In this document: in pieces, positions 37,901 through 43,765 of the stretch
Numbering within the stretch: the stretch's first letter is position 1
Layout: every line of letters starts with the position of its first letter
Source of the DNA: Telmatospirillum sp.
GTDB taxonomy: Bacteria; Pseudomonadota; Alphaproteobacteria; Rhodospirillales; Magnetospirillaceae
Length of the DNA stretch: 64,000 nucleotides
Assembly: GCA_031291415.1 (NCBI GenBank)
Contig: JARLJB010000088.1
Span: 16,849 to 80,848 of the forward strand
Direction of reading: 5' to 3'
The notes under the pieces: model-generated
The model's input: only the letters and a program-made list of their open reading frames with translations
Database searches by the model: none
What the model was told of the DNA's origin: nothing
Position numbers and translations under genes: made by a program

Positions 37901-39803
37901 ACAAGCGGCCTATACCGGCGCCAATGCCTTCCTCGACGCCTTTGCGGCGAAGCGCCGTCGGCGCGGCAAGCCGGCGCTGACCATCGATTGGTGTCTCATC
38001 GGCGGCATGGGTATGGCCGCCCGCGTCATGGGCACGCAGGATCCAGGCATCCCGACGATTGGCGCCGGCACGGTCGAACCGCTGCTGCTCTGGGCCCTGG
38101 CGGCGGACGTGCCGCAGATCGCGCTCATGGATCCGGCGGTGACGAAGGTCATGGCTGAACCACCGGCAGTCGTCGCGGTGCCGCCGCCGCCGGTGCCGCC
38201 GGTGACGACAGCATCCAACGGCGAGGCCTCTCTGGAGGAGATCCTTGCCGCGACCTGGGCCGAGGTCTTGGGTTATCCCTCGGTCAGGCTGGACGACGAT
38301 TTCTATGCGCTGGGTGGTGACTCGATCGCCGGGATGCAGATCGTCGAACGGGCCGTCCGCGTCCTCGGCCTGTCGATGACCTTGGCCGACCTGTTCGCCG
38401 CCGGCACGGTATCGGCACTGGCGGAAAGGATGCGCAGCCGGACCGACACGCCCGAAATCGTCGGACCGCACCCGGCCCCGCTGCGCGACCGCTACCCGCT
38501 GGCCTGGGAGCAATTGGCGGTCCTGCGCGCCGAAGCCACGGCCGACATGGCCACCGCCCACAATCTGCCGCAAGGCCTCAACCTGCCGGAGGATGTCGAT
38601 CTGGCGACGCTTCACCGCGCGATCGATGAACTCGTCGCGCGTCACGAAATACTCCGCACCCGTTTCGTCCGGCCGACAGGCGAAGACGACGAGCCGACGA
38701 TGGAGATTCTGGCGCCCGCGCCCGTGACGGTTCAGCGTCTCGACTTTCCGAACACCGATGCTCTGGACGCCGCTTTGAAGGACTGGGTACGGCCCTTCGA
38801 TCTGTGGGCGGGCGTGCCGATGCGGATCGCCTTGGGATCGATCGGCGGCCATCCTTGCGTTCTGGTGCTCGATGTCCATCACGCCTTGGCCGATGCCTTC
38901 ACCATGGAACTGCTGCTGGCCGACCTGAACGCGCTCTATGCCGGCGGCCCGTTCCCTGCCGCGCAAGTCCCCGCACTGCAATTGAAAGACTATGCCTGGT
39001 GGTCGCGCCAAGGCGAGGGCGCCAGCGGACAGGACGATGCCCGCGCCTATTGGCACGATCGCTTCCAGGGCCGGCTGCCGACCTTCGATCTGCCCTTGTC
39101 GCGACCGCGACCGCAACAGCGGTCGTGGCGGGCAGACTGCATCGAACATGTTCTGCCCGCGGAAACCATCCGGCATCTGCGCGACGCCGCCCAGCGTTGG
39201 CGGACCACGCCGTTCACCTTGATGACGGCAGCCTGGGCGCTGTTGTTGACCCAGACGGCCGGATGCAAAGAGATGGTTATCAGCGTACCGGTCAACGCCC
39301 GCCAGCACCCCGGAATGGCCTCCATGGCCGGCATGCTGGTGTCCTTGCTGCCGTTGCGCCTGACGGTCGCCGCCACCGACAGCGTATCCGAATTGATCTT
39401 GCGGACGCATGCCACGCACGCCGACGCCTTGCGCCACCGCGCCTACGATCTGGGCCGGCTGCTGGCTGATCTGGCCCCGCCGCCGGCTCCGGACCGGCCA
39501 TTGCTGGCCGAGGTTCAGCTCTCCTACATGAATTTCGCGGAATATGCCGGACAGCGGCCGCCCGCGGTCGCCATGACGCCATTCTCTTTGACCCGGCCGG
39601 AGGGAAAGAGCGACCTTGGCATCTATGTGCGCGATCTGCCCGACCAGATGGTCATGATGGTCGAATACGCCTGCGACCTTTTTGACCACGATCAGATCAA
39701 GCAACTGGGCCTGCGCCTGTGCCGGCTGCTCGATGCCCTGACCACGGCGCCGGGCGATTGCCCGGTTCTGAACCTGATCGCGATGACGCTGCCCGCATCA
39801 TGA
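25938..39803 (+). CDS. hybrid NRPS-PKS, TubC-C-T-C-A-T-C-A-T-KS-DH-KR-T-C
   Basis: A 4621-residue megasynthase. Domains in order: TubC-type N-terminal docking (8-62); C1 with HHAGWDG (203-209); T1 Ser558, with no A domain before it; C2 with DHSMIDG (742-748); A1 (Asp1257; by-eye code D-A-L-W-I-G-G-C-L-K, Val-like); T2 Ser1620; C3 with HHAISDG (1815-1821); A2 (Asp2330; D-V-P-H-F-S-F-V-D-K, Ser-like); T3 Ser2685. Then KS (about 2776-3204, Cys2948, EAHGTGT, KGNYGHLD); no AT; DH-like region (His3398, Asp3556, but LVG replaces LPG and the second motif is imperfect); KR (SGGTGG at 3841, Tyr3992); T4 Ser4129; and terminal C4 with HHALADA (4314-4320) instead of HHxxxDG. ATG 25938 overlaps the previous stop; ATG 25929 is an alternative. 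The stop overlaps the next exporter gene (ATGA). The AT must act in trans. Confidence 0.9.
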   Translation: MDNIAHSERDTVLDTLLLDLADRDIRLKVTAGRLGYDAPPGAFTDTLKDRVQTLRPELIARLTAAAPAADSVTAPLSCGQERMWYLNRLEIQSAAGCYTEHLAYALAGPLDRRALEGALAAIVARHGALRCRFRDDPTGPVQVIVPPTPFVLPVIDLTATPDRLDAWLEAAAHRTIDLGDDDHVRFTLLTLGTNRHVLSVSAHHAGWDGWSNGVFATDLATAYNALHAGLEPSLPPLVRQIADLARQQRQALAESRLDAPLQRLCRSLAGFPTRLDLPADHPRADVADGRGAAIMVRAEPDVAEALAAAGRQAGVTPAMTLMAAFALWLSRISGAGRLLIGVPVAARDDAAAEAVIGYLSNTLAVPVDIEQATSFGALAIQVRDTLLEIMNAQQVPFEKLVETIAPPRSRATTPLIQAVFSMQPRTTPAPDLQDLDVAVVPSHNHGARYELMLNLEKTLDGGLEGPLTYAASLFDAPTVQRWTDDFLVLLRAIPQIWAQPLDRAPRAVEPAAPIARQTTEDRGFITATERALAAIWSEFLQTAPTDRHDDFFMLGGHSLLLMRMVNRINTSDLGRITLVDALGATTVAGMAARIDGQAADMLIVQRAESGEYPASGAQEGMWLARRDDPDSVTWAVPLLIDLPRHADPALVRDALARLAARHPALRTTLAVRDGDIIQRVAPPGPVELTVHRGLDDAGRVAFMRQELARPMNVVRGPLYRFDLFADDGQEGSDRGALFLIADHSMIDGWSLDVLRRDFIALLDAVAAGRQTDDLAVLVTSPADVAVRQREMLAGPRGVELRRHWLQTLDGLHLGECPAPGRRPPGAGRRGRRTLVEVSATAVSALDRLAASHGTTATVAFLAIVATLLARLKGDGREVSVVTPFVGRPDPELADLIGCFVEVLPLRLSCPLDQPFATHLAATRRALLNALANQDYPLCRLSDDWLRAMGGEPQPLYDAVVVVEEAPAQIRDWFDPHLGAGKYDLAFALSRLPASEGGGVLVIEHDEWLYDERDARDLAARLDVLLMDAAANPTRALGDLTLLPDQELKLVTTGFNQTAAVYPDDSLATLWSQAARQHATRTALIAPDETRTSYAALDRWAEDVAGGLLASGTVGPVIALAMARGPAAIAAILAIWKIGSAYLPIDAKMPPAIVERLMADTGSRIILGDAEGTDRLAGLAGVTILRVDALTVAAEAEVPLPPTDGGSTAYVMFTSGTTGQPKGVVVPHRGIARLALAEARMHLSPDDVMAQTAPLAFDATTLEIWPPLLNGAALRIFADEELHDLQSFGATLRRDGVTVMWLTAAQFNRIADEAPGVLASLHRIIVGGEVLSPPHLRLVTGACPGIALQNGYGPTENTCLTTLHAITTADLDDAIPIGRPVANSRVYIVDQRLNPLPIGSWGELVCAGDGLAEGYAGRPDLTAQAFVTLPWPARAAAPERVYRTGDIARWRRDGIIEFQGRRDGQIKIRGHRIEITAIEATLAACPDIADAAVVVIGEGGDKALIACVVVATPNGETADAAAAAAAGREGAWRRHLADRLPLYMMPARFLVLPALPTTANGKRDRRALAALAGTTSKAPSVVASAPPETDLERLVIRKFALLFPGTAIDRTSDFFHLGGHSLLAMRLSSHLEAECGTRLPLRALFAARTVATIARLLDNSAEEVTPPPSPPIVSAAPAAAATADYPLSCGQERLWVMQRLYPQSPVYNVPLAFEIEGTLDVGALTRALLALEERHHALRLRVIDDAKRGPRQRLVPVGGLSPALTDVSDTDDPSAAAEARMTDETMRPFRLDSENGARAILVKLAPTCWRILLVLHHAISDGWSVDILLRDLAAFYSRERGLPDAPPAAPKMQFEDVAVWQRGLLASVDGQAVLSRWVERLTPLPEPLPLPIDHHRPPVRNFHGGIAIFSFDKARSRDLDGLARGEAATPFALVTALVQVLLFRMTGKTDLVLGTLVSGRDRPMVEDTVGFLVNTLVLRQTVDEAAGFERHLAATREVCLQAIADQHCPFETLIEAIGLPRDLSHNPLFDVLVVWQSGDSAPPSLPGLTLRPLSPSFPYAKFDLAFHFGRNDDGIVCQIEYSTDLFEAETIAALFARLDTLAGSVLADRDRPLATIAILPEAERRLVVESFNATRRTQDTERSLLRPFLDRAVLSPDRPAVIWDGGSFDYRQFAARAGGVARRLAAAGVRPGDTVAVLARRSPELLVAIYGVLMSGAAYAPLGADHPPARIAAMLEDLGHPPVLASAECRRLVTDGTAGVLDLATGEEGPPLDLGGPALLAYVIFTSGSTGRPKGVAIEQRSVLNRLLWLQNTLSIGPGDVILQKTPITFDVSVPELFWWAGNGATVALPPPGAERDPTALAGLIERHRVTHVHFVPSMLAAFLTCVDDGRIDAGGLKSLRQVFSSGEELHPAQAALFDRLLYRPYGIHLQNFYGPTETTVDVTWQPCSPWNGDDRVSIGTPTANTTIYILDGEGCPAPVGIAGEIHIGGAQLARGYVNRLDLTAEKFIPDPFAAGGRLYRTGDLGRWRRNGTVDFLGRIDDQVKIRGQRIEPGEIERALETHPSVERAIVVAAAEQELTELHGYVLLRRAVSADTLRAHLRERVTEAMIPSRWFRLDSVPLTANGKLDRKTLKGVPLDGDDQVPDAGPDLAPDAVEAEVRAIWKSVLPAATPGATDGFFQIGGNSLLLVRLHERLDARWPGRFTITDLFASATIAAQVGRITGDAPPLSGATAARRPAEEDGIPVGRTVPEAGVAPPPLAPTLTADAGTAGKFSSHAVAIVGIGIRLSGSQGIDEFWRDVAAGADRVRSLPPTREADIRGLAALLDQTAPVRFRDGGYLDDVFGFDPQRFRMSPADASLLDPEQRLFLDTALQALENAGRGGNALDRKRVGVFVGGVSDNTWRNAVMRGATPERIEQVSTLNVPSNVATRLSFLHDWRGPAALVDTACSASLVALHQACRALRGGECDWALVGGAKVVLIPPSADEKLTIYSSNGRTRAFADGADGTGIGEGAAAFLLRPLAAALADNDAIHAVILGSAVNQDGASSGMAAPNPAAQAEVILAAAQDAGVPLASLSYIEAHGTGTALGDPVEIDGLTRAFAAETGGPALIGTALVGSGKGNYGHLDAAAGALGLSRAVMCLTHDQAPPQPFFTTPNQRINFAGAPVAVSRSLAPLAERGGRRRAGVSAFGLSGINAHVIIEAAPPWQAAERSAEWTALGISAATEEDLRSYAEAIVETLRQHPEWPLATIAGTLTNGREPLAARLAMAVRDRGDMMSRLAVYAVAPEKAASLVITGIAERGQGNRAVIAVGNDEKEVRAAAQAFVAGARLLWPDTSPAGRVHLPAAPLTRQRMMPTLIHPAPRAPARGGFWAPPVVTAQGRFHTVDVHAPAFWPVAEHRLDGKPTLVGMAFPALLAEACPGTALRISRLRWVRPLRPETLEPGTVTLSIGTDGKASLDGRTTDGLWQSFATATVEVDGGVTPPMTPPMTIDIEAIGRRCAPPAEAPAFSGKGGVVDVSDRWDCLEAVAIGSDESLAWLKAPRNDGVPLRLHPALLDVAASQALRVPGLVPAGCEDIVVTGPLPPDPVAHVVFRPLGTEGIEADLWLADRATGVVGLTIRGLCFVPIDTGSAIGSIVPSVPVWRDHPLGIPDALLADTPVVVIGEGPLAERIATYVAASGHLAGRAGSGAIDAATQATIGGAGRPAIVLAPAGGPDIGLRTTAAMRAILTALRHPTRLLGIGEGAFAVGDDGPLAPDLALVYGILTAAALEEPLLSCRYVDTDDVTDAAALLGELAVLERPEDRLCHAIAWRQGRRLLRTFAPIGKTSRPIVWPDHGCCVVSGGTGGLSLFQAETLTNGGRVALALLSRNGTPGGPEPEAALRRQRLADLRAAGLKIEVFACNIGDRAALSATLDWIRRDLGPITAVVHNAGVPDGAVLMQANQSGKSYAQRIDGKVNGARLLDALTEDDPVEAFVMAGSLTALVGAPGQAAYTGANAFLDAFAAKRRRRGKPALTIDWCLIGGMGMAARVMGTQDPGIPTIGAGTVEPLLLWALAADVPQIALMDPAVTKVMAEPPAVVAVPPPPVPPVTTASNGEASLEEILAATWAEVLGYPSVRLDDDFYALGGDSIAGMQIVERAVRVLGLSMTLADLFAAGTVSALAERMRSRTDTPEIVGPHPAPLRDRYPLAWEQLAVLRAEATADMATAHNLPQGLNLPEDVDLATLHRAIDELVARHEILRTRFVRPTGEDDEPTMEILAPAPVTVQRLDFPNTDALDAALKDWVRPFDLWAGVPMRIALGSIGGHPCVLVLDVHHALADAFTMELLLADLNALYAGGPFPAAQVPALQLKDYAWWSRQGEGASGQDDARAYWHDRFQGRLPTFDLPLSRPRPQQRSWRADCIEHVLPAETIRHLRDAAQRWRTTPFTLMTAAWALLLTQTAGCKEMVISVPVNARQHPGMASMAGMLVSLLPLRLTVAATDSVSELILRTHATHADALRHRAYDLGRLLADLAPPPAPDRPLLAEVQLSYMNFAEYAGQRPPAVAMTPFSLTRPEGKSDLGIYVRDLPDQMVMMVEYACDLFDHDQIKQLGLRLCRLLDALTTAPGDCPVLNLIAMTLPAS

Positions 39804-41455
39804 ATTTGCTGCGTCTTCTCAATCGGCTGGGACCTAAGCCGCTGTTCTGGTTGGCGGTGACGGCGGCAGCCTCGGCGCTGAGCAGCACCGTCGTGCTGGC
39901 CATTGTCAATTCCGCCGCCGAGCGCATTGCCGAGAGCCACGCGGATTTCGTCGAGCTGCCGCTGGCGGCGGCGTTCGCGACCGCCGTGGTGTTGTATATG
40001 CTGTCGGAATCCTGGATGGTCGCCCGCATGGCGACCGATGTCGAAACGGTTGTCGATCGCTTGCGCATGCGGCTCACCGACCAATTGCGCCACAGCGACC
40101 TTTTGAAGCTGGAGCGGTTCGGCCAGACCGCATTGTTCGACAGCATCACCGGCGCCAGCCAGACGATTTCCCAGAACTCGCAGTTTCTCGCCCTGACGCT
40201 GCGTTCGGCTTTGCTGACCGTCACCATCCTGATCTACATCGCCACCGTGTCACCGGTGGCTTTCCTGCTGATCCTGCTGCTGCTGGCCGTGGGAACTGTG
40301 CTTTATATCCGGCGCGGCATCGAGATCGAGGCGCAGATGAAGGCCCTCGACGCCGAAGAGGCGGCGCTGTTCGAGAGCGTCTCCGACCTGTTCGACGGCT
40401 TCAAGGAGCAGCGTCTGGACAGCGCCCTCAGCCGCGGTCTCAATCAGACCTTCATCGAGGTCTCCGAGCGTACGGTGGTCGCCAGGGACTTGATGCACCG
40501 CGACAACTGGGCGCAGTACGTTTTCGGCGAGACCGCCTTCAATCTGATGCTGGGGTTGGTTATCTTCGTCGTGCCGAGATATTCCACCTCCTTCGCGCAG
40601 GAGATCGCCAAGGTCTCGACGGCGGTCCTGTTCATGGCCTCGCCGGTGTTCGGACTGATGCAGTCGCTGGCGGTAACGCGCGCCGCGGAAGGCGCCGCCG
40701 GACGGATGCTGGAACTCGAAGGGCAGATCGGCGAACTGGCTGAACCGGGCAGCGACGCCCCCGGCGGGCCGGTGCCCGACGACTTTTCCTTGTTGAGAAT
40801 GGAAGGCGTGACCTTCACTTTTCCGGCGCCGCCCAACGAAATTCCGTTCAGTGTCGGTCCCGTCGATCTCACCATCCGGCGTGGCGAGGTGGTCTTCGTC
40901 ACCGGCGGCAACGGTTCGGGAAAATCGACCTTCATCCGGCTGTTGACCGGACTTTACCATCCGGCCGCCGGTCGTCTGCTGGTCGACGACGTGGAGATCG
41001 GGCCCTCGACGCTTGGCGCCTATCGCGAGCTGATGGCGACCGTCTTCTCCGATTTTCGTCTATTCGCCCGGCTCTACGGCTTGCCGTCGATCGATCCCAT
41101 GGATGCCCGGACGCAGATGCGCCGGATGGGCATGGACCACATCACGACCATCGATGGAGATCGCTTCGCGCGCCAGGACCTGTCGGCCGGCCAACGCAAG
41201 CGCCTGGCTTTGGTCGCGGCGCTTCTGGAACACAAACGGGTTCTGATCCTGGACGAATGGGCCGCCGATCAGGACCCGCAGTTCCGCTTGCGATTCTACC
41301 GGGAAATACTGCCGGACTTGAAACGCCAGGGCCTGACCATCGTCGCGGTGACCCATGACGACCATTATTTCGACGTCGCCGATCGCCGCCTGCATATGGA
41401 GGATGGACGGTTGGTCGAACTGCCGGTTCCGGCTGTCACGGGCGGTGTGTCATGA
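39800..41455 (+). CDS. cyclic-peptide-type ABC exporter, half-transporter 1
   Basis: A 551-residue inner-membrane ABC protein with an N-terminal six-helix membrane domain (about residues 1-310) and a C-terminal ATPase (about 330-550). The ATPase shows Walker A GGNGSGKSTF, signature LSAGQRKRLAL and Walker B VLILDEWAADQDP. The DEWAADQDP form is characteristic of the SyrD/PvdE-like cyclic-peptide exporter family. The switch His is in AVTHDDHYF. ATG 39800 overlaps the megasynthase stop, and its own stop overlaps the next start (ATGA), so it is translated with both. It most likely pairs with the following paralogue to move the cluster product to the periplasm. Confidence 0.93.
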   Translation: MNLLRLLNRLGPKPLFWLAVTAAASALSSTVVLAIVNSAAERIAESHADFVELPLAAAFATAVVLYMLSESWMVARMATDVETVVDRLRMRLTDQLRHSDLLKLERFGQTALFDSITGASQTISQNSQFLALTLRSALLTVTILIYIATVSPVAFLLILLLLAVGTVLYIRRGIEIEAQMKALDAEEAALFESVSDLFDGFKEQRLDSALSRGLNQTFIEVSERTVVARDLMHRDNWAQYVFGETAFNLMLGLVIFVVPRYSTSFAQEIAKVSTAVLFMASPVFGLMQSLAVTRAAEGAAGRMLELEGQIGELAEPGSDAPGGPVPDDFSLLRMEGVTFTFPAPPNEIPFSVGPVDLTIRRGEVVFVTGGNGSGKSTFIRLLTGLYHPAAGRLLVDDVEIGPSTLGAYRELMATVFSDFRLFARLYGLPSIDPMDARTQMRRMGMDHITTIDGDRFARQDLSAGQRKRLALVAALLEHKRVLILDEWAADQDPQFRLRFYREILPDLKRQGLTIVAVTHDDHYFDVADRRLHMEDGRLVELPVPAVTGGVS

Positions 41456-43089
41456 GGTTGGCCGCCACGATTTTGCGGGAAATTCCGCAAAACCTCAAAA
41501 TGCTGACCTTCATGAACATCCTGTCGGGCATCGTCACCGCCTTGATGCTGGGGATCGTCAGTCTGGTCGGCAAGAATGCCGGCTCGGGCTCGACCAGTTT
41601 CCGACTGGTCCTGCTCTATGTGGTGACCATCATGCTGTTTTCCGCCAGCCACAAAATCATCCTGGTGACGGCGGCTCAGGATGGCGAACGGCTGATCCAT
41701 ACCCTGCGCCTGCGCCTGTTCGAAGCCGTGCGGCGAACCGATCTGGTCACGGTCGAGAACATCGGCCGCGCCGCCCTGCAAGGCGTCCTGGTCCGTGATA
41801 CGCAAACCCTGGCGCAAACCTTGCCGCTCCTGGCGATCGGCGGCCAGCAAGCGGTCATGCTGGTGTTTCTCGCCATCTATCTTGCCTGGTTGTCGCCGAT
41901 GGCCTGCGCGATGGCCTTCGGCTTCGGGGCGATCGCCATGGCCGTCCGCCTGGCGCGACGCAATACCTTCGTGCTGCTGATGCGCGCGACGGCTGGAGCC
42001 GAATCGACCGTCTTCACCGGCCTGACGGATCTTTTGCGCGGGTTCAAAGAGGTTCGCATGAGCCGTCCGCGCGCCGACGGCCTGGTGGAAGCCATGGGGC
42101 AGGCCTCCGCCGCGGCCCAGCGGATCAATGTCCAGACCAAAACGAGGTGGGGCCGGGATTTTGCTCAGATCGAAGCGATGTTCTACACCGTCATCGGCGT
42201 GATGGTCTTCGTCGTGCCGCTGCTGTCGTCGGGCTATCACGAAGTCGTGATGCCGGCGACCACGGCGGCTCTGTTCATCGTTGGTCCCATCGGCACCATA
42301 TCGTTCGTATTCCCGAGGGTGGCCGATGCCGAACTGGCTCTGGCCAACATCGAAGCGATGGAACAGCGACTGCTCTGCCACGACAGCACCCCGCAACGGG
42401 AGCCCGATGACAACGGCGGCAGAGCGCCTTTGCCAGAGCGGACACCAACGACGATCGCCCTTGACGGTGCGCGGTTCTCCTACCGCAATGCCGTCGGTGA
42501 ACCGGTCTTCGCCGTGGGGCCGCTGTCGGCGGTCTTCCGGGCCGGCGAAATCACCTTCATTACCGGCGGCAACGGTTCGGGCAAGTCAACCATGTTGCGG
42601 CTGCTGACCGCGCTGATGCCGCTCGACAGCGGCGCCCTGCTGGTCGACGGCGCTCCGGTCGAGCCGGAACGCATGCAGGCCTACCGTGACCGGATTTCGG
42701 CGATCTTTTCCGATTATCATTTATCGCGCCGGCTGTATGGCATTCCAGACCCCGATCCGGTCAAGGTTCTCGCCATCCTCGAGCAGTTGGAGATGGAAGA
42801 CAAAGTCATGGTGTGCGACGGCGCCTTCAGCACCATCGATCTGTCGACCGGCCAGCGCAAACGGTTGGCCATGGTGGTGGCCCGTCTGGCCGACAAACCG
42901 GTGATCATGCTCGACGAATGGGCCGCCGACCAGGATCCGCATTTCCGCCACGTCTTTTACGAGGAACTGCTTCCCGAACTGAAGGCGGCCGGCAAGATCG
43001 TCATCTGCGTCACGCATGACGATCGCTGGTTCGACGTCGCCGACCACATCTATCATATGAATGAAGGGCGCATCGAAGCGATCCGTTGA
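41452..43089 (+). CDS. cyclic-peptide-type ABC exporter, half-transporter 2
   Basis: A 545-residue paralogue of the preceding exporter with the same layout: six membrane segments (about 1-310), then an ATPase with GGNGSGKSTM, LSTGQRKRLAM, VIMLDEWAADQDP and CVTHDDRWF. Starting ATG 41452 lies within the previous stop. Both copies keep all catalytic motifs, so either a heterodimer or two homodimers is possible. The next gene, for a DUF697 protein, begins 13 bases after its stop. Confidence 0.93.
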   Translation: MRLAATILREIPQNLKMLTFMNILSGIVTALMLGIVSLVGKNAGSGSTSFRLVLLYVVTIMLFSASHKIILVTAAQDGERLIHTLRLRLFEAVRRTDLVTVENIGRAALQGVLVRDTQTLAQTLPLLAIGGQQAVMLVFLAIYLAWLSPMACAMAFGFGAIAMAVRLARRNTFVLLMRATAGAESTVFTGLTDLLRGFKEVRMSRPRADGLVEAMGQASAAAQRINVQTKTRWGRDFAQIEAMFYTVIGVMVFVVPLLSSGYHEVVMPATTAALFIVGPIGTISFVFPRVADAELALANIEAMEQRLLCHDSTPQREPDDNGGRAPLPERTPTTIALDGARFSYRNAVGEPVFAVGPLSAVFRAGEITFITGGNGSGKSTMLRLLTALMPLDSGALLVDGAPVEPERMQAYRDRISAIFSDYHLSRRLYGIPDPDPVKVLAILEQLEMEDKVMVCDGAFSTIDLSTGQRKRLAMVVARLADKPVIMLDEWAADQDPHFRHVFYEELLPELKAAGKIVICVTHDDRWFDVADHIYHMNEGRIEAIR

Positions 43090-43102
43090 GAGGTGTGATG
43101 CC

Positions 43103-43582
43103 ATGAGCGAAGTCGAAGCGAAGACCATCGACACCACCACCGGTGCGCCACCGGATCTGACCGCCGCCTTGCACCGCGCCCAGGCCCGCGAGGTCGTCGA
43201 ACGCTATTCGACCTATGCCGCGGTCGGCTGCGTGGTGCCGCTGCCGCTGATCGAAATGGCCACGCTGGCGGCGGTGGTCTTCAAGATGTGCCGGACTCTG
43301 GCCATCCATTACCAGGTGCCGTTGTCGCAAACGCGCGCCCGCTCGGTTGTCATTGCCCTGATCTGCGCCTTGATCCCCACCGGCCTCGGCAATCTGACCA
43401 CGGCGGCCCTGCTCAAGATCGTGCCCGGCGCCGATGTGCTGGGATTCGCCGCCGCATCGATGTCGGCCGCAGCCCTGACACGGTTGGCCGGATTTTCCCT
43501 GATCGCCCAATTCGAATCGGGAGACGCCAGCCTGCCTACCGATCTGGCCGTCTGGCGCCAACGCATAAAAGCCGTTGCTTGA
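43103..43582 (+). CDS. DUF697-family membrane protein in biosynthetic operon
   Basis: A 159-residue protein: REVVERYSTYAAVGCVVPLP, then LIEMATLAAVVFKMCRTLAIHY, a hydrophobic hairpin (VVIALICALIPTGLGNLTTAALLKIVPG) and a short C terminus. The arrangement matches the DUF697 protein encoded at 19950-20615 but without the long Ala/Pro tail. ATG 43103 has GAGAGG upstream and lies 13 bases after the exporter stop, so it closes this operon. The role is unknown; the placement suggests it helps export, self-protection or membrane organisation of the pathway. Confidence 0.8.
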   Translation: MSEVEAKTIDTTTGAPPDLTAALHRAQAREVVERYSTYAAVGCVVPLPLIEMATLAAVVFKMCRTLAIHYQVPLSQTRARSVVIALICALIPTGLGNLTTAALLKIVPGADVLGFAAASMSAAALTRLAGFSLIAQFESGDASLPTDLAVWRQRIKAVA

Positions 43583-43626
43583 CGTGGACGGCGGAGTTCC
43601 TGGTGGCAAGCCAAAATCATCAGTGG

Positions 43627-43646
43627 GACGAGCGTCCCTGCTCGTC
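43627..43646. terminator. hairpin after the first biosynthetic operon
   Basis: GACGAGC-GTCCCT-GCTCGTC, a perfect 7-bp stem 44 bases after the DUF697 stop, in the gap between convergent genes. There is no T-run. Confidence 0.4.
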
Positions 43647-43719
43647 ACGCCGCGAGTAGCGGCGATCCTTCAGGCGACCGCGTCGGGGCGAGGCGAGGCC
43701 TTTTCCGGCGCCGCCGGAA

Positions 43720-43739
43720 CTCCGGCAGAGACGCCGGAG
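43720..43739. terminator. second hairpin between convergent genes
   Basis: CTCCGGC-AGAGAC-GCCGGAG, a perfect 7-bp GC-rich stem 26 bases beyond the stop of the minus-strand binding-protein gene. No T-run; could act on either strand. Confidence 0.4.
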
Positions 43740-43765
43740 CCACTGGGGTAAGGACTCATCCCGCC

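Noticed and set aside
43583..43765. Small coding region in the gap between the DUF697 and TAXI genes
   Set aside because: No frame with start, ribosome site and plausible composition; the stretch is dominated by GC-rich hairpins.
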